DNA of 64,000 nucleotides from Tubulanus polymorphus (taxonomy: Eukaryota > Nemertea > Palaeonemertea > Tubulaniformes > Tubulanidae), in contig NC_134025.1 in assembly GCF_964204645.1 (NCBI RefSeq), forward strand, positions 1,617,001-1,681,000, in the 5' to 3' direction. Position numbers and translations under genes: made by a program. Positions 1-29,187 of the stretch are shown piece by piece. Within the stretch, counting starts at the first letter, position 1, and every line of letters begins with the position of its first letter. The notes under the pieces are model-generated. The model saw only the letters and a list, made by a program, of their open reading frames with translations. It made no database searches and was not told where the DNA came from.

Positions 1-75
1 CCTATCATCCTCTCTCTGTCTGTCTCTCACCCCATCTTCCCGTTCTACGCCCCTCTCCATCTAGTCTAACTTCAT
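1..75. repeat. C/T-rich low-complexity tract
   Basis: The window opens in a pyrimidine-rich stretch of CTCT and CTGT runs. A similar tract recurs at 2755-2940. No gene is seen in it. Confidence 0.6.
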
Positions 76-422
76 TTCACCAAGAACCTGGGTACTCTAC
101 GAGCTCGTAGAGTGGAAACAACCACTGCGGGTGAAATCTTCATCTCTGTGCTCCTCTACCCTTTCTTTGAAACATTTATGATCGTGTTTTTTCAGAAACA
201 ATACAAATTGATACATGATGTAATCGCTGCTGCTATTGAAGGCGGATGGGTGACGAACAAATACCTTAAACCAGACAATAACAATCGTAAGTATTAAAAT
301 ATCTAAAATTTTGGTAAAGAGTCGAATGAACATTAAACTCACAGCAAAATCATAATCACATTCAATGGGTGTGACAGCAAAGCATTTAGAATATATCGAG
401 GGTTTATGAGGCACCCTAGCGA

Positions 423-636
423 ATAAATGTGAGTTTTGTTTAGGTTGGCATGATTTAATGTGTATGGCCTCCTTGATTGAACATTCTAAATCACTATTTC
501 CACGGTCCAAAATAGAAAATAATGATGGGTTGTAGTAATTAATGTGGGACTTTTTACATGCTGATAAATGGTCATGAATTGTTGAAGATGTAGTGTTAAA
601 ATGTCTAATCAGCTCAATAATCAAATGAGTTTTCAT
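423..636 (-). pseudogene. Remnant of a retroelement protein C-terminus (GIY-YIG/Penelope-like)
   Basis: An open minus-strand stretch of about 70 residues contains SILDRGNSDLECSIKEAIHI followed by KSCQPKQNSHL. From memory, the pattern 'SILD...KEAIHIK...P.LN' is typical of the segment after the GIY-YIG nuclease in Penelope-like and related retroelement proteins of invertebrates. No upstream nuclease or reverse transcriptase is visible in this frame, so this is a short fragment. The open frame runs on to about position 97 without further similarity. The assignment is from a recalled motif, not a search. A decayed fragment of another retroelement class is the main alternative. Confidence 0.45.
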
Positions 637-1476
637 TCATGGAAGAATTATATTTCTCTTATTTCAGGAAAATCAAGAAACATTGCCAATGAAACAGAGT
701 TAACAGCGGTGTGATTGATAAACGAAACATCGAATAACATTCCACGTGAAGAATATTTATTGCTTCAATTGAGTCCACGCTTCAGTAAACTGATATTATT
801 GTTCTACATTGTAGAACTGAATGAGAACAACCTACATTCCAAACTGGCACAAACAGTTTCATAATCTATAAACGTATTTTTCCTGAAATGCATGTGATAT
901 CGATTGAGTAAAATGAGAGATAGCTCGAGCTGGAGCTGGTTCTGGACCGCAGAAGCCAGTTTCAGATTGAAGTGAATTAATTTTATTCTCTCTACGCTAG
1001 CCAAACTCAACTGGTAACTGTGGAATTGGCTCAAGTTACGCAGTTGTTGGATAGGATTTCATTCTTCGAATTTAAACATTTGAAATGAATTTATTTTGAT
1101 TCTGTTCAGATCAAAAGCCATGTTTGGTAATGCATTTCTGGTGTGTAGATATTTGGTCCACGTATTAACAGCAATTATATATTATTTATATTGATCTGTC
1201 TCTTCATTCAATCAATGCATTACTCGACACATAGCCTCATATTTATTTATATATATTTTGATAAATATTATTGATATAAGCCAGAAAATGGACAAAAAAC
1301 TGCTGTTACTAATGTAATGAACAGATTGGGATATTGACATGCATTTTTTTAGTGAAATATCGAATGGTGCTTCATTCTTCTATGTAAAAGTTTGATGATA
1401 TTTTATTTGATAATCAAAATTTCTGTTGAGAGTAAAGTCAGCGACTATAGAAAAACCGTCTAATGGTCATGCTTGT

Positions 1477-1560
1477 GACTTTAGTCTACAGACCGCATTG
1501 TGATTGACGTCATATTTCGTCTAGCCGTTAGTTGGAGACCCAACCATACATAACTATAGT
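1477..1560. repeat. Diverged dispersed repeat containing TGACGTCA (copy 1)
   Basis: The order 'agacc...TGACGTCATA...GTTGG...CCATACATAAC' is shared with 6347-6425, with many substitutions. It is probably an old short transposon or SINE fragment. Its ends are not defined. Confidence 0.4.
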
Positions 1561-2754
1561 AGATAAATGGAGGATTTGTAAATTTCTCGACGCCCAATAC
1601 CACGAATAGCCTCCACTTGAATTACCTCCATTTCATGCATAATTTCTGTAAATGGGAATTCCCTCATTTTCGGTAGGAATTCCCCACCTTTGTTTGTAAT
1701 AGTTATGAATTATGAGATTCGATAAAGTTCGTGTTCATTTTGTTTTTGTAAAATAAACAAGTTTTATATATTTTGTTCCATACAAATTCTTTTTGATAAT
1801 TAGATTTAAGTTCGTTTTTGTAATGAGAACATTTGAATAAGTTGTGATATTCTAGTGCAATTGGTGTCAAGTCTTTGTAGAATAATGCCAATTATTTCGC
1901 TCAATGTAAGTTATTTTGATAGTAACGTTCTTTTTCTATTACTTTGTGTGGTATGACGTGATTGGAGCAAAGCGATGTAATTACATTGTAAAATTTGTTG
2001 TTAACAGTTTTCACATTGCCCTGTACTTACTACATACAGTTTGTACGTTATCCATTGTTCAGTTGCTATATATTTTGCTACGAATCATTATTGAGTAAAA
2101 TAAAAATACATTTTATATGAAAATAATTATTGTTTTTCTCTCACGCTGTTGTTGTTGGAAAGGTTTATGTCGCGTCGACCGAAACTCTTTTGTGTTGTCG
2201 ACATCGTGTTACTAAATACAGAATGTGATTGAAAGGGAGGCTGCGCGTGAGTCTGGGAAACTTCTGAACTCCTTAACACTGCGTATAGACGTATCTAGTA
2301 AAAAAGAATCATCTGATCGAAAATCGGTACTTTCTACTTTAATCATATATTTTTCTAATACTGATGTCGTTGTCAAAGAAGTTTTGTGGCACGCCTACCG
2401 GCACGAAACAGTTCAAATTGCATTCGGTTAATTTAAGGCGTTTCCACAACTTTTTGGGCGTTTCCTGTTGCTTCCGGCTGAAGAGTTTACGCGTCCAGAG
2501 TTTTCTCCTTGAAAAATGTCTTAAGCCACAGGCGAAACATTTTACACATTACGGCATCGTCATTTTTGAGAATACATAAAAGGTGGCATTGATTTTGAAA
2601 TGACCGGCATGAAAATACACAAACTTCACAGACACTTGTAAATCACGATGCAAGTTGTGAATCATAAAATGATATCAGTTTATCAAACTCTTATGGAACT
2701 CCGCAATAATGGGAAACGCTTGTTGCAAGGTGTTGTAAGAGAAATTCATACTAT

Positions 2755-2940
2755 TCCTTCTCCGCTTCCACTCCCTATCTCTCCCTCTTCTCGTCCTCGC
2801 CGCTGTCATTCCCCTTTCCTTATTTCCATCTTGCTCGTTAGTTGGTCATATCTCTACCCTCTTCACATCTCTCTTGCTCTAACTCCCCCATATCTCCCTG
2901 TGCTCTCTCCCATCTCACTCCCCACTCCTTCATCTCACTC
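2755..2940. repeat. C/T-rich low-complexity tract
   Basis: An almost pure pyrimidine stretch on the plus strand (TCTCCCTCTTC-type repeats). The overlapping ORFs here are compositional artefacts. Confidence 0.6.
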
Positions 2941-3052
2941 TCTTATCAAGTAAATCATGATCATGGAATTTCTGCGACTCCGATCCAATATTTCCGTCCG
3001 TCCTCTAACGAAATTATCAGCGTCAAATAAAGTAACAAGTACAAATAAATGA

Positions 3053-3058
3053 TTTATT
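3053..3058 (-). terminator. Candidate distal poly(A) signal for NR4A
   Basis: On the minus strand AATAAA is followed within 30 bases by a T/GT-rich stretch (ATTTATTTGTACTTGTTACT), the usual layout of a metazoan cleavage site. It would give the receptor a 3' UTR of about 2.97 kb. No competing gene lies between here and the stop codon. This is inferred from layout only. Confidence 0.35.
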
Positions 3059-5422
3059 GATAGTGTCATGTATTTTATACAAATTATTTTCAATCACATA
3101 AGACACAAACATCTAACTCGGTTTAAGCTTGGCTTAAACATATATAATATCTATTTTATATCTAAGTGTACAAAACCGGCCGGGTGCAAAATGACCAAAT
3201 TGGAAACAACATTATCAAAACACATGTTAATATGTACAACAACATCGGCAAGACTTGGATAAACAAATCGTAATATTTGCCCATTTAAAGCATAATCTAT
3301 CCAAGGCTTTTTACAACAACTAACCAATCGACTGGAACAATGTACTTTAATCAGTTCAACAATTTTTATATCTAATTGGAAAATTTGCTTCCGCGACTAA
3401 ATTCTACTTATCAGTATCAAATATGAGCCCGTTGACGTTCATACGTCTCGAGGAAGTTCATTTTCCGAGAACAATAAAACATCTGGATCGGAGTGAAATT
3501 ATATAACAACAATTCTAATCATCCCGATGTAGGGCGAGAACTTTAAAAGTTCCCCCACAACGTATGTTTTAATCATAGAAAAGTATAGTGCACATCCCTG
3601 GTCCAATCATTAAACTGACGGGATAGAAACATTGCTCTGCTAAATGACTCCATTTATCATCAACTCAACCCAGTTTTTTGCCCTCAGTTTAACGACCGTA
3701 TTGATCATTGTTTCGCAATAGTAAATAGTTAATTCTTTCGTCATTCGCTTAATCCAACTTTCAATCGTTCCTGACCATAACACGCTTCAGTGAACAACAG
3801 CACCGAAGATACTGCTGTCAAAATACATGCTAATCTCGATAATCTTCATGATATAAAACGCATCATTTCTGTCACCACGATCCGCCTTTTCGGGTGGCGA
3901 CACACCGGGTTCGAAATCTCACACAGATTTTCAAGAGTAACGAATATAATGTTTGTTACTGTGAACTGAAGATCAACGTAGGTCATTCAATCTGGAACGT
4001 TGGACACTTCATTCGTTTGTGTATTACATAATATTGAATTCAGCAAGTATAAACATATTATAACTGTTCATTCTAAAAGTATACGACATCTAAATCTCAT
4101 GTATTTACACAATATCCCATATTCGTACATATACACGTACAGTGAACCATCAATATCTAAACGATTTTCATAAAATATCCAACGACTTGATCAACAATTC
4201 ACCACAATCATCACAATCTCCTTCAAACAAATACGGCACAACGTATTGATCTAAAATCAAGTCTTTTTCTCCAAGACGAAATAAAATGTTCAGTATGCAA
4301 ACAGCAAGAGACGTCGTGCGTCGTATAAATGAAATGATGAAATAACTATAGTATATGCAATTATAATCAAAATTTCTAATTTCACGAACATTCGATTGAA
4401 TCTCCATCATCAAGACATTGAAATCTAACAAAAAAGCGCCGCACTGATAATGCATGACTGTCACGGTTACATATTTCTACATTTGGAAAAGCGGGATATA
4501 TCATACAAACCGTTTCATCTTAAACACTAAACGAACGGCTTGGATAAACAATATTTTGGCAGTGGATATAGCACTGTAGTTTTTCAATATTCATCACTAC
4601 ATAATAGAGACTTTCCAATACAAATCTACGATATAGAAATCAATTACTGAAACACCTTTAAACAACAGGAATATCGGACTAAATTCTCAACGGGTTTTCA
4701 CCCACTGCGTATTTAAAAACATCGGTACCTTCGAAATAAATCTAAATTCAGTTATAGGTTTTCAATGGTTTACTGATCCGTCAGAAACAGCAAGATAAAT
4801 AATCGATCGTCACAGGCTCATATCTAGAGAACAAACTTTACAAATTACGAATGAATCTATCAAATAATCTATGATAAAAGTATTGCCTTGTATTACGATA
4901 GGTTACATTCGCGTGATTTACAATCAACTGATTTCACATAATCAAAACTCATCTTTTAATTCGTGAACTGTTTTAAATGCTACATGTTTGAATTGATTTC
5001 TAATTGTGCGCATGTTAGTTTGAAAACGACAATTATCAGTATCATTATTGTATTGAACCTCGTTATCTACATTCTATCATTCATAATGAATCTTACATTG
5101 ACCGAAAACAATCGCGAACTTTCTTACGCAATATTCACAATCAGAGGTCAATATTTCGGAAAAATATCCGATTGATTCTATCGCTTCTGTTCATTAAATT
5201 TCACCGACTAGGTCTAGTAGACTTTTCATATTCCGTAATACCAAATCTATTTTTTAGAAAAAATCCTGAAGTGTTTATGAAAAATCCTTAATTTGTGTTA
5301 GAAATCGGGTTCGGGACTGATGTTAAAATATTTCAGCAGTTACACATTCATAGAACGTTCCGTCATTGATTCTGGAAGTTTGAATTCAAATCATAAGTAT
5401 TTACAGCAGTATTATTTACACA

Positions 5423-5447
5423 CACACAAAATATATATATATATATG
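5423..5447. repeat. CA/TA microsatellite
   Basis: A short (CA)n run passes into (TA)n in the presumed 3' UTR region of NR4A. Confidence 0.7.
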
Positions 5448-5458
5448 TATAAATAAAT
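5448..5458 (-). promoter_or_regulatory. AU-rich element in presumed NR4A 3' UTR
   Basis: The minus strand reads ATTTATTTATA, two overlapping AUUUA pentamers in the UUAUUUA(U/A) context of destabilising AU-rich elements, 570 bases after the stop codon. NR4A mRNAs in other animals are short-lived immediate-early transcripts, which fits. It would count only if the distal poly(A) site is used. Confidence 0.35.
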
Positions 5459-5943
5459 GTTAATTTACAAACATTATTATTATTATCGATAACAATATAT
5501 AATCGTTAATTTCACGTTGATAACATCAGTTATGACCATAATCAATATAGCGATAATATAACAACATCATGAACGATACGTACAGTGAGCAATATTCTAA
5601 CAGTGACCGGGAAATTGAAGAAAAAACAATAGCGACGAATTATCTTTGAAATAAACATCGATTTAGATTGGATTCCGATCCCTGGCACGCGAGTAAATAA
5701 CATCATAGTTCACGACCCACGTAGTCGTGTGAACGTTTCGGAGTTATCCATTCAGATATTCGGTTTACGATACGTATATATAATATGGCGGTGTTGATTT
5801 GACTATAATGTTTAGATATATCGGAGGGAACGACGCGCAGTGCTATCATTATGATTCTCGTTATACGCAAAAAACACATTTCTATTCATAAATAACATCT
5901 TTTCTTTAAACGAACAACGTCCAAATCAATGAGTCATGAGCGT

Positions 5944-5949
5944 TTTATT
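5944..5949 (-). terminator. Candidate proximal poly(A) signal for NR4A
   Basis: A minus-strand AATAAA lies 78 bases after the receptor stop codon. Using it would give a very short 3' UTR that excludes the AU-rich element at 5458-5448. Confidence 0.4.
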
Positions 5950-6026
5950 TTATACGAAATAAAATGGATGAGAATTGTTCTTAATGTTGATGACTGTAAT
6001 GGCTGTTATACGCGCGTATTATTATC

Positions 6027-22426
<16,400 letters not shown>

Positions 22427-22504
22427 TGATAAAACTCCATCGCATCATAAAATGATGCGAGAATTCTCCATTTAACGTAAAACACCAGTGAGAGGGATAC
22501 CCCG

Positions 22505-22531
22505 TGACGTCACCATGACGTAGATCATTGG
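22505..22531 (-). promoter_or_regulatory. CRE/CCAAT promoter of NR4A exon 1b
   Basis: A perfect CRE TGACGTCA (22505-22512), a second CRE-like ATGACGTA (22515-22522) and an inverted CCAAT (ATTGG 22527-22531) lie within 27 bases, 80-105 bases upstream of the exon 1b ATG. No clear TATA box is visible. Confidence 0.5.
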
Positions 22532-23219
22532 CGTATTCCGGGACGACGCAGTACTACACGCGCGATGTGTTCTGTAGAGCCAGTGTCTGCTGTCTATTAC
22601 TGTCTCCGCCCTCATGATGACACAAAACCGGATAAATATAGCATCATGTACGTTATTTCTTTTCCCGCAAATCGATGAATTGACGATAGACTCGTGAAAC
22701 GCTTCGCTTGGTCTCTCTCTCACTCTAATTGAGTAGGCTTCATTCATAAAATCAAAAAGTAAATCCCTAAAAATAAACTGATTTTAGGTAACGAGGAACT
22801 TTCAAATTTCTCTTGGAAACTGCTTGCGTGCGCACCTCACACGTCACTCGGAAAACTTCGCAAATACCCGAATTATAACATTATCCGACGCAACTAATTG
22901 TTGTTGAATATTTTTTTGACATCGTAAAAACCGTTACAAAGATACGTTCACTGCTGTCTACCATGCGGGGTACGCACTGTGAGAGTCGATTTGCACAAAC
23001 GATAACAATTACAGTTGCGAAAATTGGCGTTTGTTTTGTATATAATTGAATAGACTCATATCTCCTATTAAATGAATAATCAAGTCTTGAGTTTTAATGG
23101 TAAATAATGCGTCAGTGGTGGTACAGCAAACGGCTTTGAGATGTCCTTTTCTCCAAATGTATTTATTTATGTGTGTGTATATCTATGTATGTGTTATTAG
23201 TGACAGTATTCATATCTAT

Positions 23220-23490
23220 TCAGTGAAAGTTTTTGAAGATGCTTCGACCCTATATACATATTCAGCCCAAAAACAGGCTCAGTCAAGATGGCCGACTGGT
23301 CATTGTTATTCGCAGAAATCAGCAGATTTCACAGTTTTTTGAAGATTACATGTGAAATTTTGAAGAATCTTCGATCAATTATCTGAATATATCTTTATAT
23401 ATAACCATATCCATCAGCAAAAAAAATTGGGTCGATCGGATTCAAGATGGCCGTCCTGTGACCTTGTTTCTGCTCAAAAAAACAGACAAT
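23220..23490. repeat. Two diverged direct repeats with AAGATGGCCG core
   Basis: TTTTTGAAGATGCTTCGA and TTTTGAAGAATCTTCGAT begin the copies. CAAGATGGCCGACTGG and CAAGATGGCCGTCCTG follow about 50-95 bases later, and both then read into a GCAGAAATCAGCAG / TGCTCAAAAAAACAG stretch. AAGATGGCCG is the YY1 consensus, common at LINE 5' ends. Confidence 0.4.
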
Positions 23491-24304
23491 TTTGGTCTAG
23501 ATTCCGAGACCAGGTTCGCCATATTTCATTGAAATTTGTGATGGGTATTCGTTGGAAAGGGATCTTTAGGAGCGATACGTGTAGCAGGCCTGGTCACACT
23601 TTATACTGTTGCTACTTGAACGAACAAAAGCGATCATTGTCAATCTCAATGCCAGCATCTTACATTATACAGACAGAATTCATCGCACGCCATGTATATA
23701 TAATTCTTAAAACATTTAAATTGGTCGCACATGCAGGATTACTGATTTATTTCTCAATTCACTTTCGACGGAAATGCAGAGGCCTTCGCATTAAAAATAG
23801 CTTGAGAAGTGTTAAATTGATTTTAAGTACTGTACGTCAAAGGCCGAATATACTGACGTCAAAGAAATTAGTGATAATATCATTGATATCCTTGATTGAC
23901 ATTCGTTGACACTACGTAATTATTGCGCTAAGGAAAATCCAAGTATCGCCATAACATATCATACAAGTGTATAGACATAACAGTGTCACAAAGATGGAAG
24001 GCATTTAAAATCGCCTAACATTATTTTTTAGAGTAGTTACGCTATGATATTTTTGGTTCTTGTTGAGGTTTACGGCTTCATTTATACACGTAAATTATAT
24101 ATAAACAATTATCATTTTTAAATTCATTTTCGAAGAATCGTATGAACCAAATTTATCAAATAGTCACGCGCGGTGAGAAACACGCGCTCTGAAGATTTAG
24201 AGCAAGATATATTGCATAAGATAGTTCTGTGGTCCAAAGATGATATTCCTTAAAGGTATGTAACAGTCATCTGCTGTTTCTAAGTGACTACGCCATGAGG
24301 TTAA

Positions 24305-24317
24305 GGGGGGGGGGGGG
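24305..24317 (+). repeat. G13 homopolymer
   Basis: Thirteen G in a row flanked by TTAA and TATTAAGGG. Confidence 0.8.
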
Positions 24318-27300
24318 TATTAAGGGAGTGCGCTCTAGGTGATCAGAGAACAATAAAATAAAATAAAATGATATATCGCGCGGGTATTTTTAATGATGAT
24401 TTGTCGCAGTTCGCGATAATTACAGCGGGATTCATTACTGTAACTGACCAAGGTGGCTGCGAAATGACTGCGAATAATAGGTGACGGTAGTTTGTGAAAT
24501 CACATCCGTTTCATTATGAAAAAATCTAGTTTTACGAGAATCATTTAGCCCGGTGTAATGTTTTCATTGTAAACAATCAACTAGTTCTTCGGGACCTCCG
24601 GTCTTTTTTCGCTAATTGCGCTAATTTTTTTCAAAATTTCTTAGAGGAGGGAACCCTAAACCCTGCACTTGTTAAAAGGTTTCGGCTCTCACTCCTACAA
24701 GTCTCCCTTACTAACGGACAAACGGGTAATGATATCACGAGCAACACCACTCTAGGATAACATTGATGTTAAACATATATAAAAACCATTACATTTTTTT
24801 GTATGAAATTGATCCAAAAACGAATTCCACATTTCATACGCTATAATTACGTTACATTTGAAGTAAATAAATATGAAAAGAAGCACGGCACACTCTTATT
24901 CATCATCAGATCTTTTCCACAAACAGCGTTGTAAGCGCATTCGGCCCAAGGCAGCTGGAACTGGTTGACAGTGTTAGCTGGCTGGTATATAAAAAGTTGC
25001 ATCCCCCGCGGTACACCGACGCACGAAGACGGCTAGTTTTTCCTAGAATGAGGATTAATCCGGAAGATTATTGCTGAGGTCTCTATCATCTGCTAAATTA
25101 GCGTGAACAAAAATCTTTTACAATTATCTGATGGCTTGCTTACACGCATTGGGGTTTCGTTATAAAGATGTATTGTTTTGAGATAAGCATAGTTTCCGCA
25201 GGATCTCGGATGCTGTGTGAAAGGAAGGGACCTATTGAAAGCGTCAATCACACCCAAAGACAGACACATTTTACGTTCAATTGATTTACACTGAAAGACT
25301 ATATAATGGTGTACGTCATTCAGTACAAAGTCAAACCGTTATTTATATATATATATATAGACCACGACAGTCGCTTTTGCTTGATTGGCAAGTTGATGAA
25401 TGTCCTAGGAAAAATTCGCTACTACATTTATAGTGAATTGAAGGTTGTGATTGGCGTAATTTTTTTCAAACAGATCCGGCACACGCGTAAAAAGCCAACG
25501 TGACTTTCGTTATAAGGAAGCCTTGCTTTGAACCAAGTCGGCGAAATATATCCGACATCTCAATGGTTTCATTTGTCACTAACAGATGGTTGTGCGAAAA
25601 ATCAACACACACTTAGGAAGTATCTCTTCCCGTCTCGAATTCGATGTTTGAGGCTCCTCGGAATCTTCAAAATTACGAATGAAATATATAGTATTAAGGC
25701 GGCTTAGAAAACATACCAGAATATACGCGTTACCACGTTGTCAAGTGAAATGTTTCTGTCACGAAAAGACGTTAATAAAGGTGCAGAAATTATAGGTTTT
25801 GATAGCGGTATCATTCGTTCATCCAATCAGAATCTACTGACGTAAATCGTGGGTGGATGTTTTCTTCAATTATTCGCAGAAAACTTTAAATATGAATCTG
25901 GCTAATTTTCATAGCAACGCTTCCCGGTCCTGTGCGTTCAGCAATTCACCAGTGATTTAAACTAATCCTAATATCTGATTTATTCCATATTAATCTGTGT
26001 TCGTTGCGTATTGAATCCCATCTAAAGCGTTTCCTTGAGAGCTTTCATCCATTTGTCATCTTCAGGAAAACTCGAGTTATCACAAAATTCTAAGGTACCA
26101 GAACAAATGCGAGGTGAAAAAACTCTTTTTTATTCGTAGTGTGGGATTTTATATCATCTTTCAACTCGAACTCAGAATGTTTCATCAATGGTTATTCATT
26201 TCTCATGAATTATACTTTTTCTATGTAGGAGAATCGTACATATGCTTGCCGAGTTTCTATATATTCGTAACAAATCGTTACAAATTGTCCGATATAAACA
26301 TTATACCAGTTTCAAGTGAGTAACTACTGACCTTTCAATTGGGCCTATATTCGTTATTAGTATGCGATACCTTTAACCTTTAAATTAACTAGATAACTCT
26401 CATATTCCCGAGCCGGATCTCTCATCCGCGGGTCTCTCATCCGTATCTTCAACGTTTACTGTTTTCAAAATTTTCACGCGCAAAACTTGATTAGAAACAG
26501 AAAAATATTACCGGTAACTTTAACATGACATTATCTTTACTAAATATTTGCAATGATATTTCATAGAAAATTCCCTCTTGTGCTTCTTACTTCCAAAGCT
26601 TCTTAGAAAGCAACCGATCCACAACTTCTTCGAGTAGATGCTTTGAATTCATTCATCGAAGCGAAAAATTAAAGAAAAAAAATTGACAAATACAATTCAC
26701 ATCATAAATTGTAACGTTCAAGTAAGTGATAAAGTTTCACTAGAATTTTAGGATCTATTTCCACAGCGACCAGTTAAAAAATGAGAAATACCATTAACTT
26801 ACTAAACAAATACCTAAAATGATTAAACATGAAATAAAACGTATCACGTAAATATCTTTTACCTAGAAATTTAAGTAAGAATTCACTGCAATTTTCTCCA
26901 ACGCTTCAAATCTCATCGATAGAAGAGAAACTTCTATCGAAAGGTGTGATTTTGATATTCACAACTGGTTTTGGATATATTCATGGCTGTGAAACATTTC
27001 TGTTTCAACAAAATTCACTCACTTTTCTATCGCTAGAATAAACTAAAATAAACTAATATTAATTATGATCAAGTGGCAAACAAAAATCCTGAATGATTTT
27101 CTTACCGTTCATCAATTGATATCTGGAAAAATAGCATTGAGTCATTGCATTGACGGCACAGGAAGGCCGGCCGTAAAAACAGCGGTTTCTACTGAACTGC
27201 ATTATATTCCTAATTTAATGATAGCAGCGAAACTCTGATCCTGAATCACGCGATTACCTGTAGATTGTAACACACAACTCGAGGTGTTGTTATTGGTCCG

Positions 27301-28895
27301 ATTTACTCATCTTTCCAACACCTCTCTTACATACAATTAACTTAACTAATAACTCGTCGAATTCAGCGTTACATCTCCACTCGATTCTCGCGCGATTTCG
27401 ATGCTTTTTTCAAAACTTTCAACATTCTTTAAAACGTTTATCTAAACAAAGGTGAAAACAACTATCAAATGAGGATAATGTTGCTGAATGTTAAGATATA
27501 TCAGAGTGGGAGTGTCCTTAAATGAAGTAATGATAATAGAATAAGAACCCGGAATATAACGGTATTTCAGTAATTCGCGCCATCAATCATGTATGGAATA
27601 CTGGTCACAGCTTTTAAACTTTGACGAAGTTCACCGACATCAGAAACATATTGTCTCCACATTCGTCATAACGACTGTTAACTGTGACCTTTTACTTCGT
27701 TGAAACCACTAACGGCCACTATGACGTGCTGTGACGTCACATGAAGACCTTTGAATCAGGTGATCTATACGACACTAGCCCTTATTCAAATATGATGAAT
27801 TTTCTTCTCATAATTCTCTTCCTCCTTAATGCATATTACATGATTACTTGTTCAGATCTGTATACAGACACACGTAGCTTATAATGAGATACTCGTCTTT
27901 CATTTCATTGAAATTAATAATATAAGTAGCATCGTTCAATATTACTGATGTTTTCTGAGGCTATTTACACGCGAAGTATTCAGTAAAGTGTCAAATCCAC
28001 ATCAGAATGGTTACGGAATTCACAATGGTGTCGACGATGAATCATTATCATTATCTTTCTTATTGTAATTATTTTAGCGATGTAAGAATGCGCCTTATAC
28101 CCCAATATTTTTTGACTGATCCAAATCCTTTCAAATTCAGAGCTTTGATGCAACAGAAAAATGAATATGTATTGAAAGATTTGTATAGGTTTGTTATGAT
28201 AACATTCGCTAAAAGTTTCGGCTATCTGTAATCATACATGTTCCATTTTCCTATTTTTCCTTTCAATTGTAAAACGTTCTTATTGTCATATGTAAATGAC
28301 CTAAGTTTATCGGAAAAAAAGTAAAGTAAGTTAAAGTCACGCGCTTAAATTTGTATCAAACATGACGTTTTGTAAATAGTTACAATATCTAAGGCGACTG
28401 TATGTTACTGTGTTCCATGTCTTACCACAATATTATTGTAGATTTGTTTTGTAGGTTTACGGTTGTAAACGCGTGAATACAGTTGACAAGTCAACGTTAT
28501 TAGAATAAGTCCAGTGCGTTCAGTTAATTACCTATTACAGTAATCATGACAATGCGTCATAACCGTTTGGGGTCGTATTGTCGGTATATTCCATTTTTAG
28601 GTGATTTACGTCAACCGCGGGACTAAGTGGTCACATACATGCAGTAGTTGTAATCTTAACTCCCTACTAATAAACTCTGTAAATATGAAGAAGATCAGCG
28701 ATCATTTTCAAGAAGGATTGTAACGCCGGAACCCGAGATCAAATCATTTTCAGACCCGTAGCGTGATATATGCGTTTTTGATTTAGTTCGAAGTAAACGG
28801 GATCTGGAAAATATTTGCATGATATTGTTGATCAGATAGAAAGACCTCGCAGCGATTTCCATTGTTATCACGAAGGTCTAAACAAATGAACTCGT

Positions 28896-29187
28896 AACCC
28901 TTTCAGTGCATCTACACCGCAGTGCGGTGTATAAATCAGTGATGGATTTTGCTAGTACACCGCACTGCGGTGTATTGATGTAATTAGTAATTTGTAATTA
29001 TCTCTATTGAAAAATGGCAGCAAGTGTCAAACATAGTGAAATACTAGTAACTAATGATACGCCGCACCGCGGTGTAGACGCACTATAGTGGTATTCCCGT
29101 TATTCAAAACACTAGGGTGGAATTTTTTAGAATTTTCAAATTTTCTCCAGCACTATAGGGTATTAATTAGTCAGCACTGAAAGGGTT
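28896..29187. mobile_element. piggyBac-like MITE with internal palindromes
   Basis: Perfect 14-bp inverted ends AACCCTTTCAGTGC (28896-28909) and GCACTGAAAGGGTT (29174-29187) bound a 292-bp non-coding element. Ends reading CCCTTT next to TTAA-like flanks (GTAA left, TTTTAA right) fit piggyBac-type MITEs. Inside are three 19-bp near-palindromes: 28913-28931, 28956-28974 and 29058-29076. No transposase is present. Confidence 0.65.

Larger units (their letters stand above)
640..3050. other. Intergenic DNA, no supported gene
   Basis: About 2.4 kb of AT-rich sequence downstream of NR4A. It holds only short chance ORFs. It includes one perfect CRE octamer at 1505-1512 inside a diverged repeat shared with 6347-6425, and a C/T-rich tract at 2755-2940. 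Confidence 0.6.
3059..6026 (-). other. Candidate 3' UTR / downstream region of NR4A
   Basis: About 3 kb of AT-rich sequence directly follows the receptor stop codon, with no supported coding region on either strand; a 98-codon minus ORF near 4168-4464 has no recognisable features. Many minus-strand ATTTA pentamers occur, including an overlapping pair at 5458-5448. Whether all of it is transcribed depends on which poly(A) signal is used (5949-5944 or 3058-3053). Confidence 0.35.
22532..28895. other. Non-coding DNA upstream of NR4A
   Basis: 6.4 kb without a supported gene. It contains two diverged direct repeats with a CAAGATGGCCG core (23283, 23453), a G13 run (24305-24317) and CRE octamers at 23854 and 27732. 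A 160-codon plus ORF at 23427-23909 runs through the second repeat and shows no recognisable domain. Confidence 0.6.

Noticed and set aside
22472-22747. 91-codon minus ORF upstream of NR4A exon 1b
   Set aside because: Covers the CRE/CCAAT promoter region, has no splice support and no similarity.
23427-23909. 160-codon plus-strand ORF
   Set aside because: No recognisable domain, runs through a dispersed repeat, composition like neighbouring non-coding DNA.
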